The translations under genes and the position numbers were made by a program. The notes under the pieces were generated by a model. The model did not search any database. It was not told the DNA's origin and saw only the letters and a list, made by a program, of their open reading frames with translations. Positions 23,934-32,678 of a stretch of DNA of 64,000 nt are shown here, in pieces (position 1 is the stretch's first letter; every line of letters starts with the position of its first letter). The stretch is from Nitrososphaera sp. (GTDB lineage: Archaea; Thermoproteota; Nitrososphaeria; Nitrososphaerales; Nitrososphaeraceae), in the NCBI GenBank assembly GCA_039938515.1, contig JBDUUL010000009.1:1-64000 (forward strand), read 5' to 3'.

Positions 23934-24728
23934 TTGACCGACAGTGCCGAGATTGCAGTCATTGGCGGCACCGGAGTTTACGACCCGGGATGGTTTTCAA
24001 GCAAAAGAGAGATCAAGGTTCACACGCCGTACGGCGAACCCTCTGACTACATCACGATAGGCGAGTTCTCAGGGACAAAGATGGCGTTCCTGCCAAGGCA
24101 TGGAAGGGGCCATCGCCTTCCGCCGCACAGGATAAACAGCAGGGCAAACATTTGGGCTCTGAAGCAGCTTGGAGTAAAGAGAATTATTGCTCCCTCTGCA
24201 GTTGGGAGCCTGCAGCCCGAGTTCAGGCCGGGCGACATTGCATTGCCAGACCAGTTTGTAGATTTTACAAAGGGGAGGAATTACACATTCTATGACGGAG
24301 GCCAGGTTTGTCACATATCAATGGCCGATCCCTTTTGCCCCGAGATGAGGCAGGTAGCAGCAACCGTCTTGTCGGAGTTACAGTTAGCCGCGCATAATCA
24401 CGCCACCTATGTTTGCGTCGAAGGTCCCCGGTTTTCCACAAGGGCGGAGTCGAGATTTTACAGGGAGGTTCTCAAGGCGCACATCATAGGAATGACGCTG
24501 GTGCCAGAATGTGTGCTGGCAAGGGAGGCCGAAATGTGCTACCTCCCGATATCCACTATCACGGACTACGACGTCTGGCACGAGACTCCAGTCACCTCGG
24601 ATCAGGTGATCGAAACGCTGAGCAAGAATGTCGACAAGACAAAGAAAGTGATAGCAAAGCTGGCTCCGGGCCTGCCAAAGACGGCTGCTTGCTCGTGTCA
24701 GAGGGCCCTTGCTGGTTCTATGCTTTAA
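23934..24728 (+). CDS. mtnP: S-methyl-5'-thioadenosine phosphorylase
   Basis: 264 residues. EIAVIGGTGVYDP, FLPRHGRGHRLPPHRINSRANIWAL, the phosphate/adenine loop APSAVGSL, LPDQFVDFTKGR and YVCVEGPRFSTRAESRFYR are diagnostic. It splits methylthioadenosine to adenine and methylthioribose-1-phosphate; the adenine feeds the upstream apt. TTG start follows the apt TGA with no gap, so the two are translated together. C-terminal Cys pair (CSC) as in hyperthermophile-type enzymes. Confidence 0.95.
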   Translation: MTDSAEIAVIGGTGVYDPGWFSSKREIKVHTPYGEPSDYITIGEFSGTKMAFLPRHGRGHRLPPHRINSRANIWALKQLGVKRIIAPSAVGSLQPEFRPGDIALPDQFVDFTKGRNYTFYDGGQVCHISMADPFCPEMRQVAATVLSELQLAAHNHATYVCVEGPRFSTRAESRFYREVLKAHIIGMTLVPECVLAREAEMCYLPISTITDYDVWHETPVTSDQVIETLSKNVDKTKKVIAKLAPGLPKTAACSCQRALAGSML

Positions 24729-24744
24729 TTGTGTAAAGGCAGGG

Positions 24745-25122
24745 TCATTCGGGGGGCCGCAGCCCGTCTGGAAGAATAACGTCGCCTTCAATCAGTTTTC
24801 TCTGAATCAGGAGGTAGATGTCATCCACGTCCAGGCCCATTTTCTTGATTTCCTCAGTGGTTTTCTTTGATAGGGTCACGCTCGCATTGTGTCCACCAAT
24901 TCTTCCAAACGCGATTGCCTTGAACCTGAATTCAACGCCCCGAAGAACAAAGTAGCCGGACAGCTTGCTCGCGATTTCACTCCCCTCGGCACTCTTTACG
25001 AACACTGTCAGCGACGGGTCAGGGTTCTTGAAAGGATCGGTCGACCTCAGCCCCGCGGGGCTCGATGTTTTTCCATTTTCTTTTGCGTCTCGCGGCGTGT
25101 CGGACCCTTTGCGAGAGGTCAT
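24745..25122 (-). CDS. Hypothetical protein, last gene of a TrmB-led cluster
   Basis: 125 residues. A Pro/Ser/Lys-rich disordered N-terminus (about 40 residues) is followed by a small mixed alpha/beta domain (SLTVFVKSAEGSEIASKLSGYFVLRG, FRFKAIAFGRIGG, KTTEEIKKMGLDVDDIYLLIQRKLIEGD). The ATG overlaps the stop of the next upstream gene by 4 nt. No recognised family. Confidence 0.6.
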   Translation of the reverse strand: MTSRKGSDTPRDAKENGKTSSPAGLRSTDPFKNPDPSLTVFVKSAEGSEIASKLSGYFVLRGVEFRFKAIAFGRIGGHNASVTLSKKTTEEIKKMGLDVDDIYLLIQRKLIEGDVILPDGLRPPE

Positions 25123-25535
25123 GCTCGCATCTCTTCCGCGACTTCAATATTGCGATTTACGTTCTGCTCAACAAGAAAACTCCACCACTCAGGATCGGAA
25201 ATCTGGAAATCCTTAGCCATTACTCGACTTTCCTTGTCGTCCGCGTCAGAGAACGCAAAACTCCCATCTTTGACAAGTTTCACCAGCCTCCAGCGCAGGT
25301 GTCCTTTCCGCTTGCGGCTCACCGCCACTGCCCACCTTTTGTCAGGCTCTATGCGCGGCATCCCTATGTAATCGACTATTTCGGTAATACCCAAGCGCTT
25401 TTCTTCGCAGAATAGTTCTTTTGTAATGAGGCTTCTCCAGATATCAACAGAACCGACAGTTCTGCCGTTCTCGTTAATGTTAATCACGCCAAAATAGACG
25501 ACCTTATCCTCTGAACCTGTCCCCGAAGCCGACAT
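25119..25535 (-). CDS. Hypothetical protein, middle gene of a TrmB-led cluster
   Basis: 138 residues. VVYFGVININENGRTVGSVDIWRSLITKELFCEEKRLGI, then IVDYIGMPRIEPDKRWAVAVSRKRKG, rich in basic and aromatic residues. It looks like a compact soluble domain; no catalytic motif is evident. Coupled to the following gene by a 4-nt ATGA overlap and preceded by the wHTH gene at a 30-base distance, so the three are likely one operon. Confidence 0.6.
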   Translation of the reverse strand: MSASGTGSEDKVVYFGVININENGRTVGSVDIWRSLITKELFCEEKRLGITEIVDYIGMPRIEPDKRWAVAVSRKRKGHLRWRLVKLVKDGSFAFSDADDKESRVMAKDFQISDPEWWSFLVEQNVNRNIEVAEEMRA

Positions 25536-25565
25536 AGATTAACAGCCAGCGCGTAAGGGTAGCGC

Positions 25566-25913
25566 CTATTTAGTTCTTGCATCGTCGTATGGTTTTTCAA
25601 GAACGATGCCGATATTGTCCACTCTTAGATTCTTTTTGAATTGAAGGTTTTCTTCTTGGCAGCGCCTCCTGTACCTGTTCGTAATCGCAAAACGCGGATG
25701 AAGTGATTCGTACTTTGATGGAGCGAGCTCAATCACCATTCCAAGCGATACAAGCGACTTTGCAACGCTTTCTGCGTGCTCTGGTGTCCAGCGGAGCAGT
25801 TCGGCCAGCCTTTGAGCAGTCATGCTTCCTGTCATTACTATTAGCAGGAATGCTCTTGCCTCTTCAGCGCTTATCCGAAGCTCCGACACCATCGCCTCTT
25901 CAACATTGGACAA
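25566..25913 (-). CDS. TrmB-like winged-helix regulator
   Basis: 115 residues, ATG at 25913. The TrmB-family N-terminal wHTH is clear: ISAEEARAFLLIVMTGSMTAQRLAELLRWTPEHAESVAKSLVSLGMVIEL, and then the short basic part NRYRRRCQEENLQFKKN and a tail. It lacks the sugar-binding domain of full TrmB proteins. It likely controls its own operon with the two downstream hypothetical genes. Confidence 0.78.
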   Translation of the reverse strand: MSNVEEAMVSELRISAEEARAFLLIVMTGSMTAQRLAELLRWTPEHAESVAKSLVSLGMVIELAPSKYESLHPRFAITNRYRRRCQEENLQFKKNLRVDNIGIVLEKPYDDARTK

Positions 25914-26059
25914 GTTTACCGACAGTTCACAGCAGCTCTCAAGTGCTCAGAGGCGCAGGGCAGATTTAGCCTTTCTGTAGATCCATAAAAGGTCTCTTGA
26001 GGCGGCGGGTATTCAATTTGCATTAATCTGTCCGCGGCTGGATTCAAGGAGTTTGGGGC

Positions 26060-26962
26060 TCAGAACTGGACCAGCTTTCTGTAATGGTCGTATCGCAGAG
26101 CAACATCTCTTTCAGTGATAGATAGCAGTTTACCGACGCCAAAATCCTCCACCGCAAAGGAGCCCAACACGTTGCCGTATACCACTGCTTCCTTCATGGT
26201 TGCAAAGTCCAACTTGCCCTTACGCGCGAGGTGACCGATAAAACCCCCCGCAAAGGCGTCCCCTGCTCCGGTCGGATCGACGATTTCATCGAGAAAGTAA
26301 GCGGCGGCCGGGAATACTTGGCCCGAACTCTCAAACAGTATCGCGCCATGTTCGCCTTTCTTTATGACTGCAAAGCTGGGTCCCAAGGACAGGAGTTTCT
26401 TGGCGCATGTCGAAAGGTTTGCGCTTTTGAACAGCAGGCGGGCCTCACTGTCGTTTATTACAACCCCGTCGCAGCTGGATATCATCTTGATGACGTCTTC
26501 GCGGCTTCCATGGATCCAGAACTCTATCGTGTCGCATACCACCAACTTTGGAGAAGTGAAGAGTTTCAATATCTTCACATTCTGCTTCGGGTCGTTATTT
26601 GCCAGATACACGTATTCGGACCCTGCGTACTCGACCGGAATTACCGGTTCAAAATCGGCAATTACGTTGAGCTCCGTGCGCAAAGTCGTGCGGACCGAGA
26701 GGTCATAGTCAAAGGAAGAATCGTAGTGGAACGTTTTCCCGTCCCCCTTTATCACTATGCCTTTTGTGTCTATTCCCTTTGATAGGAGAGAGGCGACGTA
26801 TTCCTGAGGCATGTCGCCTCCGGCGACCGCAACGATGCCGGTCTTCGTAAAAAGGCTGGCCGCAACCGAGGCAAACGTCGCAGCCCCTCCCAAGATGCGG
26901 AATTCAGTCCTAAATGGAGTTCTTGTGGTGTCAAGGGCCATGGTCCCAAATACGCTTAGCAT
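26060..26962 (-). CDS. PfkB-family sugar/nucleoside kinase
   Basis: 300 residues from the ATG at 26962. It has the ribokinase fold: MLSVFGTMALDTTRTPF, the GGAATFASVAASLF substrate loop, VINDSEARLLF, VIKKGEHGAILF and the catalytic DPTGAGDAFAGGFIGHL. The upstream extension to 27070 is not kinase-like and is omitted. The substrate cannot be told from sequence; adenosine/inosine, ribose and 5-dehydro-2-deoxygluconate kinases share this outline. It diverges from ubiX. Confidence 0.9.
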   Translation of the reverse strand: MLSVFGTMALDTTRTPFRTEFRILGGAATFASVAASLFTKTGIVAVAGGDMPQEYVASLLSKGIDTKGIVIKGDGKTFHYDSSFDYDLSVRTTLRTELNVIADFEPVIPVEYAGSEYVYLANNDPKQNVKILKLFTSPKLVVCDTIEFWIHGSREDVIKMISSCDGVVINDSEARLLFKSANLSTCAKKLLSLGPSFAVIKKGEHGAILFESSGQVFPAAAYFLDEIVDPTGAGDAFAGGFIGHLARKGKLDFATMKEAVVYGNVLGSFAVEDFGVGKLLSITERDVALRYDHYRKLVQF

Positions 26963-27090
26963 TGTGCAGTTTAGGCGGCAAATCTTTGGATGAGAATAAA
27001 AAGTATCTGATAGGCACGGGCAGTCAGGTGAAAGCGAACCCCGGGCAGAGTCCATAGGTAAAAATAGCATCTGTCTGCTACGGTTACCGA

Positions 27091-27654
27091 GTGAAAATCG
27101 TCGTCGCCCTGACTGGGGCGTCCGGTGTCATTTACGGGATACGACTCCTCGAGGAGCTTGGCAGACTTGGTTTAGAAACTCATCTGATAATGAGTGAATG
27201 GGCCATGAAGAACATAAAAATTGAAACCGACAGGAGCCCCGAATCTGTGATAGCACTTGCTAGTAGACATTACGACGATTCTAACCTTGCCGCTCCGGTC
27301 TCGAGTGGCTCTTTTAAGACAAATGGAATGATAGTCATCCCGTGCAGCATGAAGACGGTGTCGAGCATCGCCAACGGCTTTGACGACACTTTAATTTCAA
27401 GGGCTGCCGGAGTCTGCATCAAGGAATCTAGAAAACTAGTAGTCGTTCCAAGGGAGACGCCGCTGTCAAGGATTCATCTTGTTAACATGCTGAAGCTGAC
27501 TGAGTCGGGTGTGACAATCCTGCCTGCAATGCCCGGCTTTTATCACAAGCCTAAGACCCTGGACGACATAATCGATCACCTGGTCGGAAAGGTTCTAGAC
27601 CAGTTTAACATCGAGCACAGCCTCTTTAGGCGATGGGGGGGCGCGGAAAAATGA
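27091..27654 (+). CDS. ubiX: Flavin prenyltransferase UbiX
   Basis: 187 residues with a GTG start. VVALTGASGVIYGIRLLEEL (FMN loop), HLIMSEWAMKNI, GMIVIPCSMKTVSSIANGF and VVVPRETPLSRIHLVNMLKL match UbiX/Pad1. It attaches a prenyl group to FMN to make the cofactor of UbiD-type decarboxylases. No ubiD gene is in the window. Family identity is sure. Confidence 0.95.
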   Translation: MKIVVALTGASGVIYGIRLLEELGRLGLETHLIMSEWAMKNIKIETDRSPESVIALASRHYDDSNLAAPVSSGSFKTNGMIVIPCSMKTVSSIANGFDDTLISRAAGVCIKESRKLVVVPRETPLSRIHLVNMLKLTESGVTILPAMPGFYHKPKTLDDIIDHLVGKVLDQFNIEHSLFRRWGGAEK

Positions 27655-27766
27655 TGCTCTTGCAAGTCTTATTCTACTCGTGCCCGTCTGGCCCATCTGT
27701 CTTGAATAAGGTTTTATAGTATAGAACTGGTACTTCTAACGCCGAGCGCGCAATGGATGAGATGGT

Positions 27767-28222
27767 GTGACGAGGTACAAAAAGCGGTACTCTGCAAGCA
27801 ATTCGATTGATTTCGTTATCCCACTCCTCGCATTATTGCTCATTGGAATCATGTACTTGTTTACTGCTCGCTCGCAAAATAGCATCGGGTTCATCCTGGC
27901 CGGCGGGGTGGCGCTCCTGGCTATTTACTGGGTGCGCGAGCTGAGAAAAATGACCCGACCTGAAGAACAGAGGGCTCGAAAAGAGGCGGACCAGCGGGAC
28001 TGGTTCTACGACCTTATCAGAAACGACGGCGAAATGATCTTTGTTGCCGAGGTTCCGGGCCCCGAAGACCAGATCAACGTTCGGCTTTCAAGCGGCATGC
28101 TGCGGATTAAAGGCGGGCAAAACTTTGCCAAGGACGTTCCCCTCGAGGCGAACTCCGAAACAAGCATCGCGGATTACAAGTATAGAAATGGCGTGCTTAC
28201 AATCAGAATTACACAGACCTGA
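27767..28222 (+). CDS. Membrane-anchored Hsp20/alpha-crystallin-like protein
   Basis: 151 residues, GTG start. Two N-terminal membrane helices (SIDFVIPLLALLLIGIMYLF and SIGFILAGGVALLAIYWV) are followed by a basic/acidic linker and a compact domain (about 88-151) with the strand order of an alpha-crystallin/CS domain: EMIFVAEVPGPEDQINVRLS, MLRIKGGQNFAKDVPL, YRNGVLTIRI. The GVLTIRI end is the sHSP A-x-x-x-(n)-GxLxhxh hallmark. It would place a small chaperone-like domain at the membrane. Confidence 0.7.
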   Translation: MTRYKKRYSASNSIDFVIPLLALLLIGIMYLFTARSQNSIGFILAGGVALLAIYWVRELRKMTRPEEQRARKEADQRDWFYDLIRNDGEMIFVAEVPGPEDQINVRLSSGMLRIKGGQNFAKDVPLEANSETSIADYKYRNGVLTIRITQT

Positions 28223-28231
28223 TCTTCCGTT

Positions 28232-28816
28232 TCAGGTATACGAGTCTTCCCAGAGGCGCATCCGGTCCAGTTTTTCCTTCCTTCGAGCTTCCTGCAGCAG
28301 GTTGTACACGTTCTTGTGCATGCTGCCTTTTGCGAGCATGCTTACCGCCTCCGAGGCGAGTTTTGCTTCTCGCAGGGTACCGATAATCCCCACTGAATGT
28401 CCGTATACCGAAATGTAAGCGCCACTGAGTTCCTCTAGCGTCCTACGCGACTTGCCACCCTGGCCTATTATTCTTCCCCGAATCCGATCAAGAGCGTTTG
28501 GCGACTTGCCTGCGTATTCACGCAGGTCCATCAATTGATAGATTATTGCATCCGTCTCCTCTGCGGGCTGCTCGAATAGCCGCGAAGCGCGCTGCGGAGA
28601 AAAGCCGCGGGCAATTGCAGTCACAATCTCAACAGCTCGAAAGAGTTCCATCCTGTCCAAAGATCCGTTTCCGGAAATCACGGCATCGCCGGTGTCGCTG
28701 TCAATTTCTATTTTTACACCACACTTTTGTTCGATTTCCTGCTTTACTTTTCCACGCTTGCCTATAAGGGCCCCGATTCTTTCGCGTGGAATTTTTACTA
28801 CGTGTTGGAAACTCAT
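28232..28816 (-). CDS. KH-domain rRNA processing protein (Pno1/Dim2-like)
   Basis: 194 residues. Two KH motifs: IPRERIGALIGKRGKVKQEI with KIEIDSDTG in the first half, and GRIIGQGGKSRRTLEELSGAYISVYG in the second. This is the archaeal relative of Pno1/Dim2/Krr1, which binds the 3' end of small-subunit rRNA during maturation. It overlaps the Rio-kinase gene by 4 nt (28813-28816), a conserved functional pairing in archaeal genomes. Confidence 0.93.
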   Translation of the reverse strand: MSFQHVVKIPRERIGALIGKRGKVKQEIEQKCGVKIEIDSDTGDAVISGNGSLDRMELFRAVEIVTAIARGFSPQRASRLFEQPAEETDAIIYQLMDLREYAGKSPNALDRIRGRIIGQGGKSRRTLEELSGAYISVYGHSVGIIGTLREAKLASEAVSMLAKGSMHKNVYNLLQEARRKEKLDRMRLWEDSYT

Positions 28817-29667
28817 TCTTGGTTAGCACCGGTGATTCTTGTTACGAGAGTCGATTCATCGAGTATCGAGACATTTCTCTTTTCGAAAAATCTATTTACA
28901 TTCATCACATCCCTCACTAAAAACTGTTTTGACAGAGGATGCTGAATTGAAACTGCTGAACCAAAATCAAACAGCACTGTTTTGCCCTTTCTGGGCCTGA
29001 AAACGTTATACTCTGAGAGGTCGGCATGGACAAGTTCCGCCTTGCGGTAAAGTATTGTCATTTGCCGTACGAGTGCGTCGTAATCAGACAGAGTGACTTC
29101 GGCGTCCGCAAGCCGGGGAGATGCGTTTCCACCTGAGTCGCCCACGAACCTCATGGCAAGTACGTTGTGTTTCACCGCAATAGGTTCGGGCACCGAGACT
29201 CCAGCATCCACTGCCGCTTTCATATTGTGAAATTCCTTTCTTGCCCAGACTGAGATCATGTTTCTGGTGGACCCTTTCTTGACGTGCTGAAAACGGGGGT
29301 CGCCGGCAATGTACTGCATTCGCCGCTTGAATTCAGCGCTCACTGTGAGATAGACCTTCAGAGCAACCCAGGAATTGTCCGCTGAGCTCGCAAGGTAGAC
29401 CTTTGACTCCTTGCCGGATGCGAAGTGGCTGTTCACAGTAGTTATGATTCCGTCATCAATCATGTCGTTAATTGTCATCAGCGTAGGAGTGTCGAAAACC
29501 CCGTCCATAACCTGGTAGTCTTCCGATCTTTTTACCAAAAACCGGCTCTCGCGTTCGCGCCGGGAATGGCGTCTGTCTGCACTAGCGATTGCTTTTGAAC
29601 TACCCGGCGTGGCGCTATCTAATAGGTGCTGGCTTTCACTTCCCTTTTCGTTCTCTTCACCGTGCAA
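28813..29667 (-). CDS. rio1: RIO1-type serine/threonine protein kinase
   Basis: 284 residues. Features: FASGKESKVYLASSA in place of the glycine-rich loop, WVALKVY with the ATP-binding Lys, catalytic LVHADLSEYNVF, and the metal-binding LFDFGSAV (Asp-Phe-Gly-like). About 45 charged residues precede the RIO domain. Rio1 acts late in small-subunit ribosome assembly, consistent with its operon partner, the KH protein. A TTG start at 29667 is used because no earlier ATG precedes the conserved part. Confidence 0.93.
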   Translation of the reverse strand: MHGEENEKGSESQHLLDSATPGSSKAIASADRRHSRRERESRFLVKRSEDYQVMDGVFDTPTLMTINDMIDDGIITTVNSHFASGKESKVYLASSADNSWVALKVYLTVSAEFKRRMQYIAGDPRFQHVKKGSTRNMISVWARKEFHNMKAAVDAGVSVPEPIAVKHNVLAMRFVGDSGGNASPRLADAEVTLSDYDALVRQMTILYRKAELVHADLSEYNVFRPRKGKTVLFDFGSAVSIQHPLSKQFLVRDVMNVNRFFEKRNVSILDESTLVTRITGANQE

Positions 29668-29705
29668 TCAGGATTAGAACAGTTTGTCCAGATCAACTAT
29701 TTATC

Positions 29706-30008
29706 TCATTTGTGCTGGAACTTGAATATCATGAGAAACGGCACGCCGGAGATCCTCTTAACGCTCACCTCTTTAGCCAGTTTCATTTCGATTGCTAATC
29801 CAACGATCGAATTGCCGACAAGGTTGGCAATATCACATTTTCGAAGCAGCTGAGCAGCGTTTTGGTGATCAATTGTTTGCTGCATGAAATACTCTTTTGA
29901 AAGGTTGACCACGAGGCCGTCCTGCTCCAGTTTGGAGCCCACCAGATCCATATCGCAAACATCTATCATTACCGAACCTTGGTAGTGAGACGTCCTGGCT
30001 GCAAACAT
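29706..30008 (-). CDS. DUF424 family protein
   Basis: 100 residues from the ATG at 30008; the frame opens 11 codons earlier, but that part is not conserved-looking. DUF424 pattern: MIDVCDMDLVGSKLEQDGLVVNLSKEYF, LLRKCDIANLVGNSIVGLAIEM and ISGVPFLMIFKF. It is an archaea-specific small protein of unknown function, often found among translation genes, which fits its place beside rio1. Confidence 0.85.
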   Translation of the reverse strand: MFAARTSHYQGSVMIDVCDMDLVGSKLEQDGLVVNLSKEYFMQQTIDHQNAAQLLRKCDIANLVGNSIVGLAIEMKLAKEVSVKRISGVPFLMIFKFQHK

Positions 30009-30156
30009 CTGGGATTGCACTATCGTCCAATAATATTGCATTCTTGTGCTTTTGAGCGTTTTGTTGTGTGCCTCTCGCTATCGCAACGCTCGTGGACACT
30101 TTCGAATAGGATACCTGTCATGCTTTTTATAATGCCATCCTGGACGTTCAATTGTC

Positions 30157-30666
30157 GTGGCTTCAAAAAAGGGGATAGCCATAACCGCGGCAATAGCCGC
30201 AGGGATCATCGCGGCAAGCTCGCTGATATGGTTTATTCCACAGTCAAATAATGGGTTGGGCTCAAATCCCCGGTCTGTACAGGACACGTTTTCGTCTGCA
30301 TACGCTCAGAGTAACGACATGGCAATCAATGCCAACGCCACCTATTCGCAATGGCTTCAAGGACGCGTCTCCTCCCAGGCTTTGTTGTCAAATATATCCC
30401 AGATTCAAAACGACGCTGCCAGCATCAAGGACAATCTGGTAAAGGCCAATCCCCCGTCAGATTATCAGAAAAGCTTCTCGACTTACGAGTCTGCACTTGA
30501 CTCGCTCGACACTTACCTTGCAAAAATAAAGGCCCATGTCAGTCAAAGCGCCGATTCCCAGAATGCGACGGCGACCAGAGAGCCAAGTCCAGATGTGGTT
30601 TCAGCATGGCGGACCTGGCAGAGTAACGTAAACGAATCCGTCGGGGAACTGCCTGTCGGATCCTAG
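30157..30666 (+). CDS. Exported helical protein, unknown
   Basis: 169 residues, GTG start. Signal anchor IAITAAIAAGIIAASSLIWF, then a mostly helical, Ala/Ser/Gln-rich domain (SSQALLSNISQIQNDAASIKDNLVKANPPSDYQKSFSTYESALDSLDTYLAKI) reminiscent of four-helix sensor domains. No catalytic motif. A short N/T-rich region and a Trp-rich end close it. It converges with trm1. Confidence 0.6.
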   Translation: MASKKGIAITAAIAAGIIAASSLIWFIPQSNNGLGSNPRSVQDTFSSAYAQSNDMAINANATYSQWLQGRVSSQALLSNISQIQNDAASIKDNLVKANPPSDYQKSFSTYESALDSLDTYLAKIKAHVSQSADSQNATATREPSPDVVSAWRTWQSNVNESVGELPVGS

Positions 30667-30670
30667 CAAT

Positions 30671-31825
30671 TCACCTTAACAATCTGAGAATCTCCCCGAG
30701 GCCAGCATTCGTCTTGAACCCAGCGCTGTTTAGCGGGGTTACGCTTGCCTGAAACCCGACAGCTCTTAGCACCTCAACCGTTTGTAGGACGGAGTGCGGG
30801 TTTCGCTTGAGCATTTTTGCTACCTCGTCAACGGTAAAGTAGTAAGGAATCTCTGACAGGTCTTGCGCGGCTGCGGTGATAATTCGCCGGCAATACCTGT
30901 CAGTCGCTTGATCGGACATGGAAGATACGAAGTCCTTGGAGCTGATTTCGCCCGTCCAAAGCTGGCCGCCGATTGCCATCCTACCTCCGCACAGTTCGCA
31001 ACTCGATGTGCAAGGTTCCCCGGCCTGGACTCGATTGCCGCAGCCGAAGCAGTGCTTTACATACCCAATGTTTTGAAAAACGTTGTTAGCCTCGCTGCTG
31101 CTGACTGACACCTTGGCATATACACGCAGATAATGCATGTCTGAATGGGAAAAAAGGGGCTCTATGGAAAGCTCCAGACGCGACGCAGTCATTGCAATCA
31201 GGGAAATCAATAGTCGGAGCGCAATTTCGTTTCCATATTCACAGTTGAGCGGTTTGCCGTAATACCGGCGCATGCATACTTCGGGATAGATTCCGCATAA
31301 AACTGCCGTATCCGTGGCAGTGATGGAAATCATTCCCCCGTCAATAACCGAGCGCAGCACGCAGTCGATGTGCCTGGCAGGCGTCCCGAAGGGATCCAGA
31401 TCGACTATTGCAAAGCGTTCCCACTCGTCGTCCGCAGAGCCCTTTGGCCGCGATCCTCCAAGAAGGAATCTGCATACCTCGTTTTCCGAGAAAACGCATT
31501 TGTCAGACACCGAGTTAAGCTGTGCCGCCTGCTTCGCTGTATCGATTGCGATTGGATTGATATCGTTTATGTACACCTGATCTAGCGACTTTACTTCCAC
31601 GGCGGCTCTGAGCGCGCGTGAACCCACGCCGGCAAAGGCGTCTGCAAAGTTCCTCACCTTGAGCTTCTGCAAATCGCCTGAAAATGCGTTGTATGCGACT
31701 ATCGATAGGTTTCTGCTCTGGCGCGCGGCAGGGTTGAAGAACACTGGCACTTTTGGAGGCACCTGCTCCGTCAGCGACCTTGCAGGAACTATTAGCCGGG
31801 TCGATCCTTCGACTATCTCCGTCAT
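30671..31825 (-). CDS. trm1: tRNA (guanine26-N2)-dimethyltransferase Trm1
   Basis: 384 residues from the ATG at 31825. Start region VEGSTRLIVPAR with PKVPVFFNPAARQSRNLSI, SAM motif FADAFAGVGSRALRAAVE, VDLDPFGTP (catalytic Asp), and a C-terminal zinc finger CFGCGNRVQAGEPC with CELCGG. The enzyme dimethylates G26 of tRNAs. The open frame continues upstream for 127 codons, but that part is antisense to RNase HII and has no homology-like features, so it is excluded. Confidence 0.95.
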   Translation of the reverse strand: MTEIVEGSTRLIVPARSLTEQVPPKVPVFFNPAARQSRNLSIVAYNAFSGDLQKLKVRNFADAFAGVGSRALRAAVEVKSLDQVYINDINPIAIDTAKQAAQLNSVSDKCVFSENEVCRFLLGGSRPKGSADDEWERFAIVDLDPFGTPARHIDCVLRSVIDGGMISITATDTAVLCGIYPEVCMRRYYGKPLNCEYGNEIALRLLISLIAMTASRLELSIEPLFSHSDMHYLRVYAKVSVSSSEANNVFQNIGYVKHCFGCGNRVQAGEPCTSSCELCGGRMAIGGQLWTGEISSKDFVSSMSDQATDRYCRRIITAAAQDLSEIPYYFTVDEVAKMLKRNPHSVLQTVEVLRAVGFQASVTPLNSAGFKTNAGLGEILRLLR

Positions 31826-31934
31826 TTCTGAATTTGACTGCAACGCGCTAGTCTGGTCTCCTGCTGCGCATAATAGAAAGAACTGTGCCGTTTTTACCAT
31901 CGCAAGCGATAATAAACCCTGCGAAGGAGCAAGC

Positions 31935-32678
31935 GTGTCGTCACTTTTGGATTTTGTAATTGATGGATTGAGGGTTGCTGGAGTCGATGAGGCTGGAAGG
32001 GGTTCGATTATAGGCCCTCTTGTGGTAGCCGGCCTGAGCATCCGGGAATCTCGGATGGCGACCCTAAAGGAGATGGGCGTCAGGGACTCAAAGACCCTTA
32101 CACCAAAAGCGCGCGCTCGACTATTCGGCAAGATTGTTAATGTCGCCGAAACGATTTCAATCTTGAAGATTCCACCCCAGAGCATAGACGAAAGCGTCAG
32201 CGTCAAGGGGTTGAACAGGCTCGAGGCAAAAACTATGGCCCAGGTAGTAAATGACCTTAACGCGGATGAGGTTTACGTCGATTGCTGCGATACGAACACA
32301 GACAGATACAAGCAATGCATTTCACAGTACCTCACCTGCGAGCCGGTGCTCCACTCGATGCACCACGCAGACAGCCTGAACGTTGTCGTTTCGGCCGCTT
32401 CTATAATAGCAAAGATTACACGGGATCAGGAGCTGAGAGAAATCCGGAAAAAGCACCGCAACATAGGAAGCGGATATCCGGCGGATGAAAGGACCATGAG
32501 TTTTATCCGAAGGTGGGTTGACAGAAACGGCTGCGCCCCCGAGTTTGCCAGGAAATCATGGAAGCCCCTCAAGGCGCTGCTTGCAAAGGAAGGCCAAAAG
32601 ACGCTCCGGTATTCGGCCCAGGCGCGTGTCCGTCCAGCTCGGACAAAGGTCCAGCACGGATCCTACTTTACGCAATAG
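31935..32678 (+). CDS. rnhB: Ribonuclease HII
   Basis: About 247 residues from a GTG at 31935 (a TTG at 31968 is the alternative). Active-site motif VAGVDEAGRGSIIGPLVVAG supplies D and E; VYVDCCDTN and HHADSLNVVVSAASIIAKITRD supply the other acidic and basic residues. It removes RNA from RNA-DNA hybrids. A TATA-like GATAATAAA (31906-31914) lies just before the GTG. The 3' end overlaps the convergent fibrillarin gene by 16 nt, and it diverges from trm1. Confidence 0.94.
   Translation: MSSLLDFVIDGLRVAGVDEAGRGSIIGPLVVAGLSIRESRMATLKEMGVRDSKTLTPKARARLFGKIVNVAETISILKIPPQSIDESVSVKGLNRLEAKTMAQVVNDLNADEVYVDCCDTNTDRYKQCISQYLTCEPVLHSMHHADSLNVVVSAASIIAKITRDQELREIRKKHRNIGSGYPADERTMSFIRRWVDRNGCAPEFARKSWKPLKALLAKEGQKTLRYSAQARVRPARTKVQHGSYFTQ

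Noticed and set aside
31826-32206. 127-codon N-terminal extension of trm1
   Set aside because: It is antisense to RNase HII and unlike Trm1 N-termini; the ATG at 31825 gives the family length.
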